Below, piece by piece: positions 58,655-64,000 of a DNA stretch of 64,000 nucleotides. The notes under the pieces are model-generated. The model did not search any database and was not told where the DNA came from. It saw only the letters and a program-made list of their open reading frames with translations. This DNA comes from DAOTUB01 sp034437455 (lineage in GTDB: Bacteria; Chloroflexota; Anaerolineae; B4-G1), in contig DAOTUB010000073.1 of the NCBI GenBank assembly GCA_034437455.1, positions 19,829 to 83,828 on the forward strand, in the 5' to 3' direction. The translations under genes were made by a program, and so were the position numbers. Numbering within the stretch: position 1 is the stretch's first letter; each line of letters opens with the position of its first letter.

Positions 58655-60013
58655 TTAACGAATGAACCATCCAAAGATCAATCCAGCCAGGGTGCTGAAA
58701 ATTGTCACCAGAACGACGTACACAGCCGTCTTTTTCCTGCCGATGACCGAGTTGGTGATGAGGATGGACTGCAAGCTCAACTCTGGGTCGGCCAGCAGAT
58801 AGGCGAGCAGCGGGCCGCGATGCATCCCCAGCGAAAGGAATGTCTGCGCGATGGGCACCTCGACCAGCGTGGGAAAGTACATAAAGACGCCGAACAGCAC
58901 GCCGATCAAGTTCGCCCACACCGTGTTGCTTCCGGCGATGGATTCGATCCAGGTTGCGGGGATGATCGCGCGCGCCATCCCGGCCAGGAAAACGCCGACG
59001 ATCAACAAAGGGATAATCTGCTTGACAAAGCGCCACATCTCCCACAGCCAGTCCTGAATGTCGTACACGCCAAATTTTTTGGCCGCCATCCACCAGACGG
59101 CGGCGATGAGCGCGATCTCGGCGATCAGTTTGCCGGTAATACCCACGCTCAGCCCTCCTTCCGCCGGCACGATCTTGAAAGAAGCCACGATCAACGTCGC
59201 CGTGATCAGCCCCAGCGCTGTGTAGGTCCAGGTATTGAATCCCTCGTCTATATCATTCAACCCCAACCAGGCAGTGAGTGCAATGAGAAACAGCAGACCG
59301 ATCAAGAACATCCCGTGAACGCTCACCCCTTCGATACCCAGCGCGGGATTCGGTGGCACGATACCGTCCAGCCATTTCTGAAATGTACTTGCCCACGCGC
59401 CGGGGAGTGTGAACGTCGCGTAACTGTTCGTCAGTAATCCCACTTGTAGCGTACCCGCGATCAGCACCCCTAGCAGCAGCGCAAAGAAAAGCCAGGTGTG
59501 ACCTGGCATCTTTGTTCCTTGGGCAAGAGCATGCCCGCCGTTGGTGGCATTGTTGTGCGCCTCATCGTCCGCGCGGAAAAACCAGGCCATCAGCATGCCA
59601 ATACCAGCGCCGAAAACGAGAGAAAGCAAGATGCGAGCCAACGCGATGTCCATCCCGATCTGTACGCCGGTAAACGAGATCGCCAGGATGTTGACCGCCG
59701 GGCCGACGAACAGGAACGTGATCGCCGGTCCCAGCCCCGCGCCCTTCTTGTAGATACTGGCAAAGAGCGGCATGATGGTGCAGGAGCAAACCGCCAGCGC
59801 GAACCCGCCCACCGCCGCCGCTGGATAAGAGATCCACTTGGGAGCATCCCGACCCAGATATTTGGTGATCGCCTCCTTGGGGATCAGCGCGGCCAACGCG
59901 CCAGCGATGAAAAAAGCCGGAAGCAGGCACAGCAGCACGTGGGCCGCCAGATAGGCCGCCAGGCTGCCCAGTCCGGTTTGCAGCAGTGTTGCAAAACACT
60001 CCCAAACGTTCAA
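58655..60013 (-). CDS. YraQ/ArsP-type (PF03773) permease
   Basis: 452 residues with 10-11 membrane helices in two related halves; the conserved AVCSCTIMPLFASIYKKGAG in the first half and YFPTLVEVPIAQTFLSLGMHRG in the second are hallmarks of the permease family that includes ArsP. Some members export trivalent organoarsenicals; others are uncharacterised. The start is TTG 60013 after GTGGAGGTAAAAC. An operator-like repeat matching that in front of arsR covers its promoter, so it is under the same regulator. Confidence 0.9.
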   Translation of the reverse strand: MNVWECFATLLQTGLGSLAAYLAAHVLLCLLPAFFIAGALAALIPKEAITKYLGRDAPKWISYPAAAVGGFALAVCSCTIMPLFASIYKKGAGLGPAITFLFVGPAVNILAISFTGVQIGMDIALARILLSLVFGAGIGMLMAWFFRADDEAHNNATNGGHALAQGTKMPGHTWLFFALLLGVLIAGTLQVGLLTNSYATFTLPGAWASTFQKWLDGIVPPNPALGIEGVSVHGMFLIGLLFLIALTAWLGLNDIDEGFNTWTYTALGLITATLIVASFKIVPAEGGLSVGITGKLIAEIALIAAVWWMAAKKFGVYDIQDWLWEMWRFVKQIIPLLIVGVFLAGMARAIIPATWIESIAGSNTVWANLIGVLFGVFMYFPTLVEVPIAQTFLSLGMHRGPLLAYLLADPELSLQSILITNSVIGRKKTAVYVVLVTIFSTLAGLIFGWFIR

Positions 60014-60034
60014 GTTTTACCTCCACGGTGTGTA

Positions 60035-60057
60035 AGTATATGCATTCTATTGCATAT
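60035..60057 (-). promoter_or_regulatory. ArsR operator at the permease promoter
   Basis: ATATGCA-N6-TGCATAT (60038-60057) overlaps a TATACT -10 element (60035-60040) upstream of the permease. The half-sites TATGCA/TGCATA and the 6-bp spacer are identical to those of the arsR operator at 60423-60448. Confidence 0.8.
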
Positions 60058-60080
60058 TTACGTCCAAAAAAAATTCCCGC

Positions 60081-60410
60081 TCACGAGTTACAGGAAGTGC
60101 ATTTAGGACACGGACACGCTGCCGGCGCAGTGCGCTCGCCTGTCGGCCCCAGGAGCACTTGTAGAAGCGTCTCCACTCGCTGGTCGCTCAATCCGTAGTA
60201 GACGAACAGCCCATCCTTGGAATCCGTGATTACGTTGGCCTCCCGTAACACTCGTAATTGCTGAGAGACGTAAGCCTGTGGCCTATCCAAGACCGCCTGC
60301 AAGTGGCAGACGCAAGCATCATCGCTTCGCAGTTCATCCAGGATACGCAACCGGACTGGATGAGAGAGCAAGTGGAACAGTTGAGATATTTGATGGTATT
60401 GATTCTTCAT
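60081..60410 (-). CDS. ArsR-family metalloregulator
   Basis: 109 residues of winged helix fold: LFHLLSHPVRLRILDELR, then DDACVCHLQ, the ELCVCDL-like thiol metal site, and the DNA-recognition QAYVSQQLRVLREANVI. The C-terminus CPCPKCTSC adds five cysteines, more than usual. Arsenic, antimony or another thiophilic ion is the expected effector. ATG 60410 is chosen; TTG 60416 is possible. It has its own operator and promoter and a second operator in front of the permease. Confidence 0.92.
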   Translation of the reverse strand: MKNQYHQISQLFHLLSHPVRLRILDELRSDDACVCHLQAVLDRPQAYVSQQLRVLREANVITDSKDGLFVYYGLSDQRVETLLQVLLGPTGERTAPAACPCPKCTSCNS

Positions 60411-60422
60411 GGCCAAAGCTTA

Positions 60423-60474
60423 ACTATATGCATTATCTTGCATATAGTATACATCCAAGGGTCGTTTCTGTCAA
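60423..60474 (-). promoter_or_regulatory. arsR promoter with perfect operator palindrome
   Basis: On the minus strand TTGACA (60469-60474), a 17-bp spacer and TATACT (60446-60451). A perfect inverted repeat ACTATATGCA-N6-TGCATATAGT (60423-60448) overlaps the end of the -10, the standard layout for ArsR autorepression. Confidence 0.88.
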
Positions 60475-60515
60475 GAAGCTGGAGATCATTAGACAGAGAA
60501 AGAGTATCACATCCA

Positions 60516-60545
60516 TGAACTATGCCGCTGCAGCGGCATAGTTCA
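60516..60545. repeat. 30-bp perfect palindrome in the arsR-upstream gap
   Basis: TGAACTATGCCGCTG is followed without spacer by its complement. There is no T-run. It lies between arsR and the convergent end of the small hypothetical gene, where nothing else of note is seen (60475-60664). Confidence 0.75.
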
Positions 60546-60664
60546 CAGAATCACTCAGGAGTCAAGAAAGGACCTTTGGCAGAAGAAATGACAAACAGCT
60601 TGAGAAGCTGCATCCCTGCACGACTTGACTGAGTTGTTTTTCAACACGGTCCGCCGGCGCGATC

Positions 60665-60871
60665 CTACGTTTCTTCCACTGGCTTGCAGGTGACGTGGAG
60701 ATAGGCAAAATCGCCCATCGGCGGCATCAAGTCCTGGACTTCGACAATCTCGCACACCTCATCATCGGCGCCCAGGGGTATCTGCTCGCCGACCTGCGGC
60801 GCAGTATCCTGATCGATCATCATCCCCAGGTGTGGTTTGCCGACGACGGCGTAACTCACTTTGTAGATCAC
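60665..60871 (-). CDS. Small hypothetical protein, 68 residues
   Basis: 68 residues beginning MIYKVSYAVVGKPHLGMM, ending LHVTCKPVEET. The composition suggests a small beta-sheet protein. GTG 60871 overlaps the stop of the cNMP-binding gene (GTGA) with GGGAGGGGGATC upstream, so it is a real coupled gene. No family recognised. Confidence 0.7.
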   Translation of the reverse strand: MIYKVSYAVVGKPHLGMMIDQDTAPQVGEQIPLGADDEVCEIVEVQDLMPPMGDFAYLHVTCKPVEET

Positions 60872-61353
60872 GATCCCCCTCCCGCTTCCGTCAGCCTCGC
60901 CTGCAAGTTCTGATGGCGCAGTTTGAACGACAGATCGAAGGCGATGTTGCGCATGACGATGTAGCCGATGTGATGGTTACTATCACAAAGCTCCCAGAAA
61001 TCCTCGCGCGGGATGACATAAAGCGCGGTACCATCCTTCGCACAGCGCACCGTCGCCGAGCGAGCGCCGCGATCCACCAGCGCCATCTCGCCAAAGAACT
61101 GTCCGTTACCCAGTCGAACGATGGGGGTCAGTTGAGGCGCTCCTGGCACATCGGCGACCGCGATTTTAGAGATCAACACTTCGACCATGCCCTCGCGGAT
61201 GATGTACACTTCGTTCGAGGGAGCGCCTTCCTGAATGATGATGTCGCCGTCGTTATACGTGACCTCGCGGCTCAGAGTGGCAATTTGCTCGAGTTGCTCG
61301 GGCGTAAGCCCAGAAAATAACACACTCCGTTTCAATAATTCGGTAATAGACAC
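60868..61353 (-). CDS. Cyclic nucleotide-binding domain protein
   Basis: 161 residues comprising one cNMP-binding beta-barrel: LLKRSVLFSGLTPEQLEQIA, GDIIIQEGAPSNEVYIIREG and the phosphate cassette FFGEMALVDRGARSATVRC. There is no DNA-binding helix-turn-helix, so it is a stand-alone sensor or a regulatory partner, unlike Crp/Fnr. GTG 61353 follows GAGGAGGATAGCT. It is divergent from the acyl-CoA synthetase gene. Confidence 0.9.
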   Translation of the reverse strand: MSITELLKRSVLFSGLTPEQLEQIATLSREVTYNDGDIIIQEGAPSNEVYIIREGMVEVLISKIAVADVPGAPQLTPIVRLGNGQFFGEMALVDRGARSATVRCAKDGTALYVIPREDFWELCDSNHHIGYIVMRNIAFDLSFKLRHQNLQARLTEAGGGS

Positions 61354-61450
61354 AGCTATCCTCCTCTTCCTACTGGCTCTGTCAGCCAGAAACCGTATCA
61401 GCGACAGTATAATTGTACCACAAAAACGGCGACTTTCGTAGCCAGGCGAG

Positions 61451-61479
61451 TTGGCATTTTGCCCACTCTCTGTTACAAT
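61451..61479 (+). promoter_or_regulatory. Promoter of the ADP-forming acyl-CoA synthetase gene
   Basis: TTGGCA (61451-61456), a 17-bp spacer and TACAAT (61474-61479), about 50 bp before the start codon at 61529. Confidence 0.6.
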
Positions 61480-61528
61480 CGTCTGGTTTGAGATCCGGTG
61501 ATTGGAAGTTTGAAAAAGAGGTAAACCA

Positions 61529-63667
61529 TTGGAAAAAATCTTTTATCCCGATAGCGTCGTGGTCATCGGCGCTTCAGAACGACCTGATAATCTGGCAGCT
61601 AACATCATCGGCAATCTGCGCGAGTTCGACTACAATGGCGACATCTATGCCGTTGGCTTGCAGCGCGGCGAGGTGCATGGCGTCCCCATCCTGCCCTCGA
61701 TGGAGGCGCTGCCCGACGGCGTGGACCTGGCCGTGATCCTGACCCCGGCGGTGACGGTCCCCGATCTACTGGAAGCCTGCGGAAAGAAGGGCATTCGCCG
61801 CGCGGTGATCGAATCGGGCGGCTTTGCCGAGTTTTCGGAGGCGGGACGCAAGCTCGAGGAGCAGGTCTGCGCGGCGGCGCGCCGCTGGTCCATCCGCTTT
61901 ATGGGACCGAATTGCATCAGCGTGGTCAACATGGAAAACGGGCTATGTCTGCCCTTTGCCCCTCGCCTGCAACGGCATGCAGTCAAACGGGGCAACGTCT
62001 CGGTTCTGGCGCAGAGCGGCGGGGTCTCTGTCACCTACCTGCTCATGCTCAGCGAGGCCGGGCTGGGCGTCAACAAGATCGTCAGTATGGGGAACAAGAC
62101 CGACCTGGACGAGGTGGACTATCTCACCTTCCTGCTGGACGATCCCGGCACCGAGATTATCTGCATCCATCTGGAGAGCATCGAGGAAGGGCGGCGGCTG
62201 ATGGAATTGGCCGCTTCAAGAAGTGGAAAGGCTTCGTCGCCCAAACCGATCATCATGCACAAGGCGAACACGAGCCAGGCAAGCGCACAGATCGCTTTCT
62301 CGCACACGGCGGCGCTGGCGAACGACGACCGCATCGTCGACGCGGCACTGCGGCAGGCCGGGATCGCTCGCGCTGCCAGTTTCGACGACGCGGTGGCGCT
62401 GGCGCAGGGATTCGTACTGCCGCCGGTGCGGGGCAACGATCTCGTCGTCGTCTCCCGTTCGGGAGGGCACGCGGTGATGGCTGCCGACGCCGTCGAGGCG
62501 AGCGGCTTTCGTCTTGCCCCCATCTCTGACGAGCTTCTGACCAGCACGCGCAGCCTGTTTCGGGCCGACGTCATCGCGCTGACCAATCCGCTCGACCTGG
62601 GCACCATCTTTGACTTTGAGCTGTACGCTCGCATCGTCGAGGAGAGCGTGCGCGCCCTCGACCCCGACGCACTGTTACTGGTGCATGCATACCACGGCGA
62701 TAACTCCGATAATGAGATGTCACGCCGGCTGGTCCATCGGCTGCGGAAGTTGAGCCACGAACTCGACAAGCCGGTGGCATTCTGCGTATTCACCCAGCAG
62801 GAAAATGTAAAGGCGCTCCGACAAGAAATGGATTTCCCCATCTTTACCGAGATCGAAGCCGCGGTACGGGCATTGGCGGCATCGCGCGACCGCCACACGC
62901 GACCGCCACGACTGCTCCCACTGCACCCCCCGCCGGACCAGCGCCCACACGAGGTGGATGGCGTGCTCGCCCGCGACGGAGTGCTGAACACCGACATCGC
63001 GCTGGGGCTGTGCGATGCCTATGACATCCCCACCGCCGAGTGGGCCGTGGTGGACAATGTCGAAGGGGCATTGGTGGTCGCCGGCGTCCTGGGCTACCCG
63101 CTGGCGCTCAAGGTGCTCTCGGCTGAGGTCTCGCACAAATCGGACGTGGGTGGAGTGGCGCTGGGAATCGGCGATCCGGAAACGCTGCGGACAGAGTTCG
63201 CCGCGTTGTTGGCACGAGTGGAGGATCGCGTGCCCGATGCGCAAGTGAACGGCGTACTGATGCAACGTATGCTCTCTGGAGGGCGAGAGGTGATCCTGGG
63301 CGGCAAGCGCGACGAGAGCTTTGGGCCGGTGGTGATGTTCGGGATGGGTGGGGTGTACGTAGAACTGTTCGAGGACGTTGCCTTCCGCTTGGCCCCGTTG
63401 GCCCGCGAGGACGCCGAGGAGATGGTCGCCGAGGTGAAGGGAAGCCGTCTACTACAGGGGGTGCGAGGCGAGCCATCGTCGGACGTGGAGGCAGTCGTCG
63501 AGGCGCTACTGGCGCTGTCGCGACTGCTGGTCGAATGCCCCGAGATCGCGGAGGTGGACGTCAACCCGCTGCTCGTGTTCGAGCAGGGCGCGGCGGCGGT
63601 GGACGCTCGCGTGGTCGTAAAGCGGGGATTCCGCAATAAGTCGGACGTAAAAAGTCAACCCAACTAA
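61529..63667 (+). CDS. ADP-forming acetate/acyl-CoA ligase, alpha-beta fusion
   Basis: 712 residues. CoA-binding Rossmann domain (about 5-125: VVIGASERPDNLA, GPNCISVVN), succinyl-CoA-ligase-like domains (about 140-440) with LAQSGGVSV and the phospho-His in AFSHTAALAND (H259), a short linker, then an ATP-grasp domain (about 485-700: LKVLSAEVSHKSDVGGVALG, GPVVMFGMGGVYVE, EVDVNPLLVF). The enzyme makes ATP from acyl-CoA, ADP and phosphate in anaerobic fermentation. The start is TTG after AGAGGTAAACCA. The alpha-beta order and the 712-residue size match fused ACD enzymes. Confidence 0.93.
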   Translation: MEKIFYPDSVVVIGASERPDNLAANIIGNLREFDYNGDIYAVGLQRGEVHGVPILPSMEALPDGVDLAVILTPAVTVPDLLEACGKKGIRRAVIESGGFAEFSEAGRKLEEQVCAAARRWSIRFMGPNCISVVNMENGLCLPFAPRLQRHAVKRGNVSVLAQSGGVSVTYLLMLSEAGLGVNKIVSMGNKTDLDEVDYLTFLLDDPGTEIICIHLESIEEGRRLMELAASRSGKASSPKPIIMHKANTSQASAQIAFSHTAALANDDRIVDAALRQAGIARAASFDDAVALAQGFVLPPVRGNDLVVVSRSGGHAVMAADAVEASGFRLAPISDELLTSTRSLFRADVIALTNPLDLGTIFDFELYARIVEESVRALDPDALLLVHAYHGDNSDNEMSRRLVHRLRKLSHELDKPVAFCVFTQQENVKALRQEMDFPIFTEIEAAVRALAASRDRHTRPPRLLPLHPPPDQRPHEVDGVLARDGVLNTDIALGLCDAYDIPTAEWAVVDNVEGALVVAGVLGYPLALKVLSAEVSHKSDVGGVALGIGDPETLRTEFAALLARVEDRVPDAQVNGVLMQRMLSGGREVILGGKRDESFGPVVMFGMGGVYVELFEDVAFRLAPLAREDAEEMVAEVKGSRLLQGVRGEPSSDVEAVVEALLALSRLLVECPEIAEVDVNPLLVFEQGAAAVDARVVVKRGFRNKSDVKSQPN

Positions 63668-63720
63668 ACCGTGCAGATTAAAAAAACTCAACCCAGAAAA
63701 AGCGACACCTCCTGACAGGT

Positions 63721-63805
63721 TAGGCCCTAACCAGTGAGATTCTTGTTTTTTGTGCAAGAATTTTCATACCAATAACCTTTTTGGCCCCGGCTCGTTTGGG
63801 TTAGG
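63721..63805. repeat. Dispersed repeat, copy 2 (TAGGCCCTAACC...GGGTTAGG)
   Basis: The first 55 bases are identical to the copy at 11223. It again lies just after a plus-strand gene and contains the ATTCTTG/CAAGAAT hairpin plus TTTT. Copy 2 has four extra bases before the GGCCCCGGCTCG part. Confidence 0.85.
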
Positions 63806-63858
63806 GATTAGTTCAGATAGTACAGTCATATCAAATCCCAACCTAAAGGAGGTGCCTG

Positions 63859-64000
63859 ATGTCTATTGTACACCAATACTGTCCGGATACTGAAATAGTT
63901 TGAGCGATGAGAACAAAAGCCGCAGTAATCCAAGTAGGTTTTTCGCTCCCCAGCCAGCCAAGATATGAGACAATGCACGCTTGCTGTGCCTGGATGCAAG
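63859..64000 (+). other. Possible start of a transposase-like gene, interrupted and cut by the window end
   Basis: AAAGGAGGTGCCTG precedes ATG 63859, which reads MSIVHQYCPDTEIV and then TGA (63901-63903). The same frame reopens at ATG 63907 (MRTKAAVIQVGFSLPSQP) and runs off the window. The strong ribosome-binding site and the repeat just upstream suggest an insertion-sequence gene, but too little is visible to name a family. No SECIS-like stem follows the TGA. Confidence 0.3.

Noticed and set aside
60516..60545. Perfect palindrome as arsR operator or terminator
   Set aside because: It does not share the TATGCA half-site seen at both true promoters and has no T-run, so it is listed only as a repeat.
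63901..63903. In-frame TGA at the right end as a fourth selenocysteine codon
   Set aside because: No cysteine-type context and no stem-loop with a G-rich loop follows; more likely an ordinary stop or a broken transposase start.

Overview
The window reads as one stretch of chromosome (or a metagenomic contig) from an anaerobic bacterium, most likely Chloroflexota, class Anaerolineae. That placement is inference. It rests on GC-rich genes in tightly overlapping operons, Thr/Pro-rich linkers in surface proteins, many GT-C membrane glycosyltransferases, a mevalonate kinase, abundant short palindromic and heptamer repeats, and an anaerobic formate/heterodisulfide-reductase module. No rRNA, tRNA or CRISPR array was seen. 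Most genes lie on the minus strand.

Layout. 0-8 kb: end of an aminotransferase V gene, a cation efflux protein, RidA, a zinc-ribbon membrane protein, a threonine dehydratase, a phosphoesterase and a two-subunit asymmetric ABC exporter. 8-12 kb: a membrane protein, an L,D-transpeptidase, mevalonate kinase and a TPR protein. 12-24 kb: a coupled operon of GT-C, GT4 and GT2 glycosyltransferases, one of which is split by a 162-bp mobile element with an 8-bp target duplication. 24-37 kb: polyprenyl diphosphate synthase, TatD, three phosphohexomutases, a nuclease-like protein, an MNT-HEPN fusion, Gmd and two reductases for GDP-deoxyhexose, IlvD, and a UbiA/MenA-like prenyltransferase. Together 12-37 kb looks like cell-surface glycan and isoprenoid supply. 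37-40 kb: a GbsR-type regulator followed by transposon debris. 40-46 kb: a thioredoxin-like gene with an in-frame TGA, a methyltransferase, endonuclease IV, a hexapeptide protein, an NfeD protease, a histidine kinase and a Nudix protein. 46-54 kb: the hdrC-hdrB-hdrA ... mvhD-fdhB-like ... fdhA gene set, with a DUF5678-like/retropepsin-like pair and a HicAB pair embedded in it, closed by a strong terminator. 54-58 kb: a GAF histidine kinase and a LysM protein. 58-61 kb: redox mini-thioredoxins, a permease and an ArsR regulator with twin matched operators, then a cNMP-binding protein. 61-64 kb: an ADP-forming acyl-CoA synthetase and a dispersed repeat also found at 11.2 kb.

The most striking signal is three separate minus-strand genes (fdhA, hdrA, and a thioredoxin-like gene) that each contain one in-frame TGA exactly where a catalytic or metal-ligand Cys/Sec belongs, each followed at 18-27 nt by a stem-loop that fits a bacterial SECIS element. 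Read as selenoproteins, they give a complete HdrABC-MvhD-FdhB/FdhA module, i.e. a plausible formate-linked flavin-based electron-bifurcating complex. Read literally, automated annotation would break all three genes.
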